A stretch of DNA of 57,135 nt, taken from NCBI GenBank assembly GCA_026225235.1, contig JAMFSK010000051.1, forward strand, positions 1 to 57,135, in the 5' to 3' direction. Below the pieces are notes generated by a model. That model saw only the letters and a program-made list of their open reading frames with translations. It was not told the DNA's origin and did no database searches. Made by a program: the position numbers and the translations under genes. Source of the DNA: Burkholderiales bacterium (GTDB lineage: Bacteria > Pseudomonadota > Gammaproteobacteria > Burkholderiales > Burkholderiaceae). Shown piece after piece: positions 18,713 to 26,795 of the stretch. How positions within the stretch are numbered: position 1 is the stretch's first letter; every line of letters begins with the position of its first letter.

Positions 18713-19591
18713 ATGTCCAAGAAAGTGCTTATTACTGGAGCCACCGGCGATACAGGCCGTGCCGCCGTTCGCGAATCGATCGCGCTGGGTCTTGATGTGC
18801 GTGCGATGGTGCATCGCAAAGATGATCGCTCGGCGGCTCTCGAGGCGCTCGGTGCCGAAGTCGTCGTCGGTGATCTTCTCGAGATCAATACGATTCGCGA
18901 CGCCATGAAAGATGTGGACGCTGCCTATTTCGTATGGCCCGTGCAGCCCGGGCTGATTAACGCGACAGTGAACTTTGCCCAAGCGGCGAAGGAAACCGGT
19001 GTCAAAGCAGTTTTGAATCTGTCGCAGCGTTCGGCAGACCGTGAATCCTCGAGCGACTCGTGCCGTGACTCCTTTATCGCTGAAGAAATTTTCAACTGGT
19101 CGGGGCTGCCCGTGATCCATCTGCGCCCGACTTACTTCCTCGAGTGGTTGCTTTACCCGTGGCAGCTTCCGTACCTTCAAAAGGGCGTTTTGCGTATGCC
19201 GGTCGGCAACGGTCGTCACTCACCGATCGCCGCAGACGATCAAGGCCGTGCGGTCGCCGCGCTGTTGAAAAACCCCGAAGCGCATATCGGCACCACGATC
19301 CCGCTGTCGGGTCCGGTTGAAATGAACCATGAGCAGATGGCGGCGGAATTGTCTGAAGCGCTGGGCCGCAAGATCGTCTTCCAGGATCTCCCGATCGCCG
19401 AATATTGCAGCTCGATCGAAGTGATGGGTGTGCCTCCTTACATCGTTCAGCATCTTCGCGGCGCCATGGCGGACTACCAAAAAGGCCATATGGCGGGTGC
19501 CGACAACAACATCGAAAAGCTGACCGGCCGGCGCCCGATGACGGTTGGCGAATTCGCCCGGCTCCACGCCGACAAGCTCAACGCGGCATGA
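18713..19591 (+). CDS. NmrA-like NAD(P)-binding protein (third of three)
   Basis: This 292-residue protein begins MSKKVLITGATGDTGRAAV, with the Rossmann loop at residues 8-14, and carries LNLSQRSADRE and FNWSGLPVIHLRPTYFLEW. It is closest in pattern to the product at 8681, sharing the GNGRHSPIAADDQGR segment (GEGRHAPIAAEDQGR there). AAGGA precedes the ATG at 18713; a TTG three codons upstream is weaker. It is separated from the previous paralogue by 263 bases, so it may have its own promoter. The likely function is as for the other copies. Confidence 0.85.
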   Translation: MSKKVLITGATGDTGRAAVRESIALGLDVRAMVHRKDDRSAALEALGAEVVVGDLLEINTIRDAMKDVDAAYFVWPVQPGLINATVNFAQAAKETGVKAVLNLSQRSADRESSSDSCRDSFIAEEIFNWSGLPVIHLRPTYFLEWLLYPWQLPYLQKGVLRMPVGNGRHSPIAADDQGRAVAALLKNPEAHIGTTIPLSGPVEMNHEQMAAELSEALGRKIVFQDLPIAEYCSSIEVMGVPPYIVQHLRGAMADYQKGHMAGADNNIEKLTGRRPMTVGEFARLHADKLNAA

Positions 19592-19598
19592 CATCCGT

Positions 19599-19631
19599 GG
19601 ATTGCGCTTTGCCTGAGGCGAAGCGCAATCC
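19599..19631 (+). terminator. Strong GC-rich hairpin after the third NmrA gene
   Basis: GGATTGCGCTT pairs exactly with AAGCGCAATCC, extended by a T.G wobble and GCC/GGC around a three-base loop. It starts seven bases after the stop codon. There is no T-run after it, so it may be a factor-assisted terminator, an attenuator or an mRNA-stabilising stem ahead of the SDR gene. Confidence 0.45.
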
Positions 19632-19667
19632 GCCAGCTCGCTCAATCAAATTCAAAGGGTCTACATC

Positions 19668-20414
19668 ATGAACATTTCAAATTCTGTCGTGCTTGTCACG
19701 GGAGCCAATCGTGGCATCGGACGTACGTTCGTCGCGGAACTGCTGAGGCGCGGCGCGTCGAAGATCTATGTCGCGGCGCGGGATACCACGTCGCTCGGCG
19801 AGCTTCTCAAGGGGGGCGATCGACGGCTGGTGCCGTTGCCGCTCGACGTGACCGACGTCGACCAGGTTGCAGCTGCTGCATCGGTCGCGGCCGACGTCAC
19901 GCTGCTGATCAACAATGCGGGTTACGCCGGTTTTGACGGCGCGATCTCAGCCCCCGACATGGAGGACGCGCGGCGCGAAATGGAGGTCAACTATTTCGGC
20001 ACCCTGGCGCTGACTCGTGCGTTCGCTCCTGTGCTGGCCAAGACGGGCGGTGGTGCGTTGCTGAACATGCTGTCGATGCTTTCGCTGGTCAGCTTGCCAA
20101 TGGCAGGGACCTATTCGGCCTCCAAGGCGGCAGGACTGTCACTCACTCGCAGCCTGCGCGCCGAGTTGGGTGCGCAGGGTACGCAGGTGATCGGCGTGCT
20201 CGCGGTCCAGACAGAGACCTCGATGGGCGCCAAGCTGCCCGAGCCGCGTATGACGCCGCACGAAGTTGTGACCGATGCGTTGGACGCGATCGAAGCCGGC
20301 ACGAACGACGAGGTCGTCGCCGGTGCGCAATCCCGCAGTATCTACGAAGCCTTCACTGCCGACCCGAAGGGGCTGCAGTCGAAGATGTCGACGCGACTGC
20401 CCCAACGCGCCTGA
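19668..20414 (+). CDS. Short-chain dehydrogenase/reductase
   Basis: This is a 248-residue classical SDR. The cofactor loop is TGANRGIG near the N-terminus, LLINNAGYAG is the NNAG motif, the catalytic serine is in LLNMLSMLSLVS and the Tyr/Lys pair in TYSASKAAG. The ribosome site is AAAGGG. It follows the NmrA paralogue after a hairpin and is 33 bases upstream of a carbonic anhydrase gene, so those two are probably co-transcribed. The substrate is unknown. Confidence 0.88.
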   Translation: MNISNSVVLVTGANRGIGRTFVAELLRRGASKIYVAARDTTSLGELLKGGDRRLVPLPLDVTDVDQVAAAASVAADVTLLINNAGYAGFDGAISAPDMEDARREMEVNYFGTLALTRAFAPVLAKTGGGALLNMLSMLSLVSLPMAGTYSASKAAGLSLTRSLRAELGAQGTQVIGVLAVQTETSMGAKLPEPRMTPHEVVTDALDAIEAGTNDEVVAGAQSRSIYEAFTADPKGLQSKMSTRLPQRA

Positions 20415-20447
20415 CGCCATTTTTACCGATCAACGATAGAGGTCACC

Positions 20448-20987
20448 ATGAATTTTCTCGAAACTTTGACCCGGCGAAATGCCGAATTCGCCCAAACCGG
20501 TTTCTCTGCGGACTTGAAGATCATTCCGTCGCGCAAGACGATGATCATCGGCTGCGTCGATCCTCGCGTCGACCCCATGGACATCTTCAAGCTTGAACCG
20601 GGCGAAGCGGCCATCATCCGGAACGTTGGCGGACGGGTGAATCCGGCCCTGCTCGAGACCATGTCGATCCTGCGCACGGTCTCGCGAGCGGGCGGCGAAG
20701 AGGTCGGCGCGGGGTGGAACCTGGTGGTTCTCCACCATACCCACTGTGGCATTTCTGGTTGCTACCATCACGCACCCGCCTTGCTGGCGAAGCACATGGG
20801 TGTGCCGGAGGAAGGTCTCGCCGCGCTCGCGATCGACGATCCTTATGAGGCAGTCGCAATCGATGTGGCCGCGCTCAAGGCAAACCCGAAACTTCCGGGC
20901 GGCTTCATGGTGTCGGGCCTGGTCTACGATGTGGAGACCGGGCTTGTCGAGACTGTCGTGCCGCCTGCGGTGTTGCGGCCCGACTGA
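20448..20987 (+). CDS. Small beta-class carbonic anhydrase
   Basis: This 179-residue beta-carbonic anhydrase has zinc ligands C36 (in GCVDPR), H97 and C100 (HTHCG), and the D38/R40 catalytic dyad. It is shorter than E. coli Can (220 residues) and lacks its C-terminal extension, as in the clade D forms. It interconverts CO2 and bicarbonate in the cytoplasm. GAGGT precedes the ATG. Next to reductases it may supply bicarbonate or buffer pH, but the link is not evident. It converges with the PLP decarboxylase gene only five bases away. Confidence 0.88.
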   Translation: MNFLETLTRRNAEFAQTGFSADLKIIPSRKTMIIGCVDPRVDPMDIFKLEPGEAAIIRNVGGRVNPALLETMSILRTVSRAGGEEVGAGWNLVVLHHTHCGISGCYHHAPALLAKHMGVPEEGLAALAIDDPYEAVAIDVAALKANPKLPGGFMVSGLVYDVETGLVETVVPPAVLRPD

Positions 20988-20992
20988 GGGCA

Positions 20993-22378
20993 TTAGGCCG
21001 ATGACTCGGCGTGAAGTTGCCTGGCGGCTCGCACCATCGCCTCGATGCTCAGTTGCACATCCGCTTCGGTGGTCGCCCAATTCGAGACGCTGATGCGCAT
21101 GACCGGGCGACCTTGCCACACGGTCCCGCCACACCAGCAGATGCCCTCGGACTGAAGGTGACGGATCACGGCGCGTGTGAGCTCAGGGGATCCGAACGAT
21201 ACGAGCACCTGGTTCAGCACGACATCGTTGAGGATTTCGAAGCCCTGGTCGCTCAGACCCTTAGCGAAGGATCGCGCATGGCGGCACGTGCGCTCGACCA
21301 GACCCGCGATGCCGTCCCGGCCGAGGTTCAGAAGCGCCGCCCAGATCTCGACGCCGCGAGCCCGCCTTGAGGATTCGGGGGTGTAGTGAGACGGTTCGCG
21401 ATCGCCTGCATCTCCTTCGGCTAGGTAGGCGGCGTTGGCCGACATCGCCGCGCGGAGATCGGCGGCGTTGCGCACAAGGACGATGCCGCTGTCATAAGGG
21501 ACGTTGAGCAACTTGTGCCCGTCGGTGGCCCAGGAATCGGCCATGGCCAGGCCTTCGGTCAAAGCGGTAAAGGCGGGATGTGCGAGCGCCCAGAGGCCGA
21601 AAGCGCCATCGACGTGCACCCAGGCTCCGGCTTCTCTGGCCCGCCGGCAGACCTCGGCCGCAGGATCGAAGTCGCCGGTGTTCACGTTGCCGGCCTGGAT
21701 GCAGACAATCGTGCGGTCATCGAGCGCTGGAAGGCTCTCGATTTTCAGTCGCCCGCGATGGTCGGTCGGAACCCGGATGACCCGTTCGCGCCCCAGACCG
21801 AGCAGTGAAAGCGACTTCAAAATGGTGATGTGGGCTTCCTCGCTGACAACTACGCGGAGCTCGGGTGCGCCATAGAGTCCTTTGGCTTCCACATCCCAGC
21901 CTAGACGGGAGAGAAGGGCGTGGCGGGCGGACGCGAGCGCGGACATGTTTGCCATCGAGGCGCCGGTGACAAAGGCGCCGGCGACGCCGTCCGGCAAGCC
22001 GAACAGGTCACTCAGCCATTGCAGCGACACGTCCTCCAGAGTCGCGGCGATCGGAGAAGTCCACCGAAAACTGGCATTCTGGTCCCATGCTGCGGCAAGC
22101 CAGTTTGCGGCGATAGTGGCGGGCAACGTGCCGCCGATCACCAGGCCGAAATATCGGCCGCCTGTTGTAGCGACAGTCGTAGGAGATCCGATTTCATCGA
22201 GGCGACGTAAAACTTCGCGTGCGTCGACGCCCGTTTGAGGAAGCGGATGGTTCAGTTCGCCGAGACGCAGGAGTGCCTGAGGGGAGGGGGTGATCGACCG
22301 GTGAGGGACGGACTGCAAGTAGGCGATGGCTCGTTGAGCGGCGTCTTGCAATAGTTCGCCCGGTGGCGTTGCTTCCAT
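20993..22378 (-). CDS. PLP-dependent group II decarboxylase-like protein
   Basis: This 461-residue fold-type I PLP enzyme is of the group II amino acid decarboxylase family (DOPA/glutamate/tyrosine decarboxylase-like). The PLP lysine is K289 in SWATDGHKLLNVPYD, the ring-stacking His is H183 in VVVSEEAH and the pyridine-binding Asp is D257 in WVHVDGAFG. A GGGAGC site precedes the ATG. It probably decarboxylates an aromatic or other L-amino acid; some family members are aminotransferase- or lyase-like, so the substrate is open. It stands alone between convergent and unrelated genes. Confidence 0.85.
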   Translation of the reverse strand: MEATPPGELLQDAAQRAIAYLQSVPHRSITPSPQALLRLGELNHPLPQTGVDAREVLRRLDEIGSPTTVATTGGRYFGLVIGGTLPATIAANWLAAAWDQNASFRWTSPIAATLEDVSLQWLSDLFGLPDGVAGAFVTGASMANMSALASARHALLSRLGWDVEAKGLYGAPELRVVVSEEAHITILKSLSLLGLGRERVIRVPTDHRGRLKIESLPALDDRTIVCIQAGNVNTGDFDPAAEVCRRAREAGAWVHVDGAFGLWALAHPAFTALTEGLAMADSWATDGHKLLNVPYDSGIVLVRNAADLRAAMSANAAYLAEGDAGDREPSHYTPESSRRARGVEIWAALLNLGRDGIAGLVERTCRHARSFAKGLSDQGFEILNDVVLNQVLVSFGSPELTRAVIRHLQSEGICWCGGTVWQGRPVMRISVSNWATTEADVQLSIEAMVRAARQLHAESSA

Positions 22379-22463
22379 TCGTGCTCCCTGGCAGTGCGAT
22401 AGGCTTAAAGCGTTTTTTGATTCTGGCGCGACCGGTTGTCACCGTCAAAGAGTTGCATCGAGG

Positions 22464-22825
22464 TCAGAGTGGCAGTGCAGCGCGAAGATCGTCGTGCTCG
22501 AAGGCACTCGCCATGCGTGCGATCTCTGCGCGCTTGCTGCCGACTTCCTGGGCGACTCCTGCCCACGTACGAATCACGTCGGCGACTTTCCGGATCGTTG
22601 CCCGCGCCTGTTTTAGCGACAGGCCGAAGAACTCTGCTGCGCTTTCCAGTAGATCGACCGCACAAGTCCCTTCGTCGAGATCGATATTGGTCGTGACGAT
22701 GCGCGCCTTCACGTCGATCGCCGTCGGATTGAGGTCAAAGGCCGGCGACAATACTCAACCATTGTGTCCCGCCCACAGGAAGCCGTGGTTGCGCACTTAT
22801 CGAAATTCGCCTCGACATCAGCCAT
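22464..22825 (-). pseudogene. hipA: Remnant of a HipA-type kinase toxin gene
   Basis: A start remnant (MADVEANFDK, ATG at 22825) directly follows the antitoxin remnant. After about 25 codons the sequence jumps, in another frame, to the C-terminal part of HipA: LSPAFDLNPTAIDVKAR through AAEFFGLSLKQARATIRKV and IARMASAFEHDD. Intact HipA proteins have over 400 residues, so the kinase core with its P-loop and catalytic Asp is missing. The remnant cannot encode an active toxin. The family call rests on the C-terminal helices, which match HipA well. Confidence 0.75.
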
Positions 22826-23153
22826 GGTCGCCTGTCACTGCGCTCAGAGGAATACGGATACGTTGGGGCAGTGCCGCGGCCGCCAGCGCGTGCCCCACCG
22901 TATCCTAGGCGGCCTCGGCAAGGTCGGCCAGCCGATCGAGGAACCCCAATGCATGCAGCACAGCCGCATCGATGCCAAAACTCACGCTTGGATCGCCCTC
23001 CTCGACACGCTGCAGAGTCGCTCTGGATGTGAAGGCGCGCTCGGCAACAACTGCCATCGTCAGACGGCGACGACGCCTTGCATCGTGGATATCCGAGCCC
23101 AGCTTGTGCAGAGCCCGGTGGACGGCCGAAGATGGAGTATGGGGAGTCGGCAT
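22818..23153 (-). pseudogene. hipB: HipB-like antitoxin gene interrupted by an in-frame TAG
   Basis: From ATG 23153 the frame encodes an Xre-type helix-turn-helix protein (IHDARRRRRLTMAVVAERAF, SRATLQRVEEGDPSVSFGI, AAVLHALGFLDRLADLAEAA). It then meets TAG at 22905-22907. Past the stop the same frame continues plausibly (DTVGHALAAAALPQRIRIP) to a TGA at 22818, where the toxin ATG lies 8 bases inside its end, the usual hipBA overlap. The shortened 82-residue product may still bind DNA. In-frame ATG codons at 23174 and 23183 are alternative starts. Confidence 0.72.
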
Positions 23154-23311
23154 GATGCTATGTTCGTAAGCCATTAAGCGCATTTAATGTATCACGAAGA
23201 TCACATTTTATCCGGACCGCCGCCGTATCCGACGCGTGGTCATCCGGCCTGCACTTCAGACTTTGAGATTGCTTTCATCCGATCATCTTGTTTCCGGTTC
23301 CTCGCGAATAG

Positions 23312-24316
23312 CTAGAATTCGCTTCGATACGCAAACAAGCCGGGAAGGCCGCCGGTCATAACGAACAGGATATGCGCGCCTGCGCGATAGTGGCCCGAGG
23401 CAACGCCTTCAAGGAGGCCAGCAAATGCCTTTCCGCCGTATACCGGATCCAGCAGCAGACCTTCCATCGATGCAACTAAGCGAACCGCCGCGCGCATCGC
23501 GTCGGTTGGGATTCCGTACCCGGGTCCGAGCTGGCTCTCGTCGATCAAGATGGCATCGCTATCCACGGTCAGCTTCGCATCTATGAGTCGAGCGGTCTGG
23601 ACAGCTTTGTCGAGTGTTATGGAGCGAGCCTTACCGGCATCGCCATAGACAGTGAACCCGGAAATCAAATTAGGATCGAGACCCATGGCGACAATGCCGG
23701 CAACGAGTCCAGCTTGCATTCCGCCGCTTCCATTGGGCACCACAATACGATCAAAGGACAGGCCCGCCGCACTCGCTTGATTGAGCATTTCAGCAGCACA
23801 ATCCGCATAGCCCAGACACCCGATCGGGCTTGAGCCACCGAGTGGGCACACGTAGACCTTGCGTCCTTGAAGCCGGAGTTCACTCGCACGTTCATCGGCA
23901 AACTTCAGTGCGTCGGTCGAGCCGGGAAGATCGTGCACACGCGCCGCAAATAGGTCGTCGAGCAAGATGTTTCCATTGTTCAGATAGTCAGCGTCGAAAC
24001 GCGGCACCGATCTCGTCAGGACGAGTTCGCATTGAAGACCGACGCGCGCTGCGGCCGCGGCCGTCAGCCGGGCGTGGTTCGACTGCCGGGCTCCGACAGT
24101 GATGATCGTATCCGCGTTCGCCGCCAGCGCCTCGCCTATCAAGAACTCAAGCTTTCTCAACTTGTTGCCACCACCACCCAAGCCATTTAGATCATCTCGC
24201 TTGACGAACACATTCACGCTACCCAGATGAGCACTCAGGCGGGAAAGATGCTGAATTGGAGTTGGCCCCTCGAGCAAGGTGCAACGCGCGAACTTTGACA
24301 AATCGAGTTTGGACAT
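23312..24316 (-). CDS. D-cysteine desulfhydrase / ACC deaminase family PLP enzyme
   Basis: This 334-residue fold-type II PLP enzyme has the PLP lysine K52 in GGGGNKLRKLEFL, the SNHAR motif in GARQSNHARLTAAAAA and the phosphate-binding loop NGSGGMQAGL. This pattern fits D-cysteine desulfhydrase (DcyD), L-cysteate sulfo-lyase (CuyA) and ACC deaminase, which are hard to tell apart by eye; the GGNKLRKLEFL block is closest to DcyD/CuyA. The start at 24316 (MSKLDLSK) is family-like; ATG 24331 adds five residues. It stands alone; the next gene upstream is the JAB protein. It likely releases ammonia, pyruvate and sulfide or sulfite from a small amino acid. Confidence 0.82.
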   Translation of the reverse strand: MSKLDLSKFARCTLLEGPTPIQHLSRLSAHLGSVNVFVKRDDLNGLGGGGNKLRKLEFLIGEALAANADTIITVGARQSNHARLTAAAAARVGLQCELVLTRSVPRFDADYLNNGNILLDDLFAARVHDLPGSTDALKFADERASELRLQGRKVYVCPLGGSSPIGCLGYADCAAEMLNQASAAGLSFDRIVVPNGSGGMQAGLVAGIVAMGLDPNLISGFTVYGDAGKARSITLDKAVQTARLIDAKLTVDSDAILIDESQLGPGYGIPTDAMRAAVRLVASMEGLLLDPVYGGKAFAGLLEGVASGHYRAGAHILFVMTGGLPGLFAYRSEF

Positions 24317-24518
24317 CGGTGCGCCAATCATCAGAAATTGAGATGTTTAAATGATAGAGCATCGCGTCGTACGCTTTTTTCAGCGATAGGACGTGGACGC
24401 TTTTCGCGTACCGAACTTCATTGGCCTTGAAGCCCAATACAATAGAAGCCGCTAAGCCGTTGCCCGGCTGACAATAGGGTCGTAGCTGGCCCAAAGCATC
24501 GAACACGTCTTCAAGCCC

Positions 24519-24998
24519 CTAGTCGAGCCCGAGCACAACCTCGCCGACCGCGGCCTCTTGAGGCGTCTCGGGTAACCACACAAGTGCATGCGCTGCGTCG
24601 TAGCTCAACACGATGATGCCGTGCGGTAGTTCACGTCTGACCGCCATGAACTCAGGCACGAAGCGGTGTCCTTCCTGGCGGTCGACAGCGCTGAACCGGG
24701 GTGTGCCGTGATGGTTGTGCCGATGAATGTGAAAAATGCTCACCTGCTCCGCGCGCGCTTTCATCTGGGAAGGTCGAAAGGCGTTTCCCTTGACGGCCGC
24801 TCCGACTGAAGCGACATCGACATACTCACCGTCTGGAACAGGGTCGTAAGCGACGCTGCGAATCGTCCATTGGACCCCGTTCCTTTCCGACCTGCATGTC
24901 AAAAAGCCGACGCGTTCCGACGCAAATGCATGAGGCCGGTTTAAGTCGGCATGGACGCGCGCGAGCAACGTTTTGCCGATGACAACGGTTGTGGTCAT
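24519..24998 (-). CDS. Orphan JAMM/JAB-domain metalloprotease-like protein
   Basis: This 159-residue protein has a JAMM zinc motif: catalytic Glu E28 in SERVGFL, H90 and H92 in FHIHRHNHHG, S103 and D106 in RFSAVDR. Prokaryotic JAB proteins of this kind normally sit beside ThiF/E1-like or ubiquitin-like genes and cut isopeptide-type bonds, but no such partner is visible here. The start at 24998 follows AGGGG; an upstream in-frame start at 25091 would add an arginine-rich segment. It is divergent from the 55-residue ORF at 25215. The function cannot be assigned beyond likely zinc-dependent hydrolysis. Confidence 0.75.
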   Translation of the reverse strand: MTTTVVIGKTLLARVHADLNRPHAFASERVGFLTCRSERNGVQWTIRSVAYDPVPDGEYVDVASVGAAVKGNAFRPSQMKARAEQVSIFHIHRHNHHGTPRFSAVDRQEGHRFVPEFMAVRRELPHGIIVLSYDAAHALVWLPETPQEAAVGEVVLGLD

Positions 24999-25203
24999 CG
25001 CAGCGCCCCTGCCACTCGCACGTATTTGCGATGGTCCACGAGAAACTGGGCCAAGTCGCACATCGAAATCTCCGTTTTGTCTGGCCGCCACGGGCGTAGA
25101 AGTGGCAGTCTACAACGCAGCCGTGCGTTGCTCATCGTGCGACCGCTTCTGGTAATCTGAGATCGAACCGTTCGCCTGACCTGAAGAAACGTTTGTGTCC
25201 TAG

Positions 25204-25209
25204 AGGAGG
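25204..25209 (+). promoter_or_regulatory. Consensus ribosome binding site before a small ORF
   Basis: AGGAGG lies five bases before GTG at 25215, an ideal spacing. It is the main reason to accept the small ORF that follows. Confidence 0.6.
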
Positions 25210-25214
25210 TGGTT

Positions 25215-25382
25215 GTGCGACAGCGCGAAAAAGATAAGACAGATGCTGGGTATCACGGCGCGGCGAATATGGCGGAAGACACTGCGGCTTCTGACCATGT
25301 GCCTCTTCCCAAAGCGCCACGGAAATGGACTCAGCGATTGCTTGCCATATTGCGTGGGAAGCGTGCCCGGCGAAAGCGTTAG
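25215..25382 (+). CDS. Small basic hypothetical protein (55 residues)
   Basis: A GTG start with a consensus AGGAGG five bases upstream opens a 55-codon frame ending in TAG at 25380. The product is acidic to neutral at first (KDKTDAGYHG, MAEDTAASD) and strongly basic at the end (RGKRARRKR), with a short amphipathic helix WTQRLLAILRG before the basic tail, which may bind membrane or nucleic acid. No family is recognised. It is divergent from the JAB gene, so they could share a control region. It may be real or a chance frame with a good ribosome site. Confidence 0.4.
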   Translation: MRQREKDKTDAGYHGAANMAEDTAASDHVPLPKAPRKWTQRLLAILRGKRARRKR

Positions 25383-25881
25383 GCCGGCACAAAACCGAGG
25401 TTGAAGTTCCGCGGCCGTATCGCAGTGTCGCGCTCATTTCCCAATCAGGTCGCCGTGAACAATCCAGGTGAGCGGCCGTCCCTGCTTTTGCGCTGCCCTT
25501 CATCGCGTGCGTCGCGGTTCGCTAGCCGACCCTCGTGGATCGCCCGTCTGCGGAGGGGAAATTCCCCCGGACACGCCACGACGTAGAACGACGCCCCTCA
25601 TTCCCCGATGGTCGCAGTATCCGGCAGCCGTTAATCGGCGCTTCTCTTCGTTCCTTCTCCCGCCCGCCCAAATTCATCAAGGGTAATCCCTGATAGCTGG
25701 TTCCATTTTGAACCCGTTAAATGTAAACGTACATTGTTGACGAAGTACATTTATAAGGCTTGATGAGATGGAGATCTTTTCCGCCCCTGCGCTTGCTCTG
25801 TCGCGCAAAACGACGACGCGCTGCTGCGCGGATCGGCAGCAGCGGGACACCCCTTATTTTGATCGAGAGAGGTAAGTTCGG
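25383..25881. promoter_or_regulatory. 499-base control region ahead of the deacetylase/imidase gene set
   Basis: No credible gene. The right part (from about 25700) is markedly AT-richer than its surroundings and holds the inverted repeats listed separately. It is the probable promoter and operator region of the 25882-33348 gene set. The left half (25383-25700) shows nothing I can interpret. Confidence 0.5.
25718..25753. promoter_or_regulatory. Candidate GntR-type operator: nested inverted repeats
   Basis: TAAATGTA (25718-25725) is exactly inverted as TACATTTA (25746-25753). Inside it AATGTA-AACG-TACATT (25720-25735) forms a second perfect palindrome. TTGACG at 25737 could be a -35 element. 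GTAC-centred palindromes of this kind suit FCD-type GntR repressors, and one is encoded at 32275. The assignment is inference from shape and place. Confidence 0.5.
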
Positions 25882-26769
25882 ATGGCCAAAGAAATCCTGA
25901 TTACTTTTGGTATTGATGTCGACGCGGTGGCCGGTTGGCTCGGCTCCTATAGCGGAGAAGACTCGCCCGACGACATCTCACGCGGGCTATTCGCCGGCGA
26001 AGTCGGTTCGATGCGTTTGCTGAAGCTGTTCGAGCGCGAAAACCTCAAAACGACGTGGTTCATCCCGGGTCACTCCATCGAGACGTTTCCCGAGCAGATG
26101 AAGGCCGTTGCGGATGCCGGTCACGAAATCGGCATTCACGGCTACAGCCATGAGAACCCGATTGCCATGACGCCGGAGCAGGAAGAGGCGGTGCTCGATC
26201 GCAGCATCGAGCTCGTCACGCAGCTCTCCGGCCGGCGGCCTACGGGCTACGTTGCGCCATGGTGGGAGTTCAGCAATGTCTCGAACGAACTGCTCGTCAA
26301 GAAAGGTATCAAGTACGACCACAGTTTGATGCACAACGACTTCCATCCGTACTACGTGCGAGTGGGCGACAGCTGGACCAAGATTGACTACAGCAAGCAC
26401 CCGAGCGCCTGGATGAAGCCGCTTGTGCGCGGCCAGGAAACGGACCTCGTCGAAATTCCGGCGAACTGGTATCTCGATGACCTGCCGCCGATGATGTTCA
26501 TCAAGAAGTCACCGAACAGCCATGGCTTCGTCAACCCGCGAGACATCGAACAAATGTGGCGCGACCAGTTTGACTGGGTCTATCGCGAGCATGACTACGC
26601 CGTCTTTCCGATCACGATTCATCCCGATGTGGCAGGGCGTCCGCAGGTTCTGCTGATGCTCGAACGTCTGATCGCGCACTTCAAGGCGCACGCAGGTGTG
26701 CGCTTCTGCACCTGCGACGAAATCGCCGACGACTTTCTTCGCCGCAGCCCTCGCGCTAAATCCGTCTGA
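25882..26769 (+). CDS. Polysaccharide-deacetylase-fold hydrolase (HpPgdA / cyclic imide hydrolase type)
   Basis: This is a 295-residue NodB-homology metal hydrolase. The first line of the protein, its length and the segments [20 protein letters not shown] and [20 protein letters not shown] closely follow Helicobacter pylori peptidoglycan deacetylase PgdA. That protein belongs to a subgroup that also holds bacterial cyclic imide hydrolases. The metal ligands known for HpPgdA fall at the same numbers: D14, H86 and H90. There is no signal peptide, so a cytoplasmic imidase-like role is at least as likely as peptidoglycan deacetylation. AGAGAGG precedes the ATG. It heads a gene set with an MFS transporter and two SDRs, which favours small-molecule catabolism. 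Confidence 0.85.
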   Translation: MAKEILITFGIDVDAVAGWLGSYSGEDSPDDISRGLFAGEVGSMRLLKLFERENLKTTWFIPGHSIETFPEQMKAVADAGHEIGIHGYSHENPIAMTPEQEEAVLDRSIELVTQLSGRRPTGYVAPWWEFSNVSNELLVKKGIKYDHSLMHNDFHPYYVRVGDSWTKIDYSKHPSAWMKPLVRGQETDLVEIPANWYLDDLPPMMFIKKSPNSHGFVNPRDIEQMWRDQFDWVYREHDYAVFPITIHPDVAGRPQVLLMLERLIAHFKAHAGVRFCTCDEIADDFLRRSPRAKSV

Positions 26770-26795
26770 TCACACTCGAATCGGGGAACATTCCA

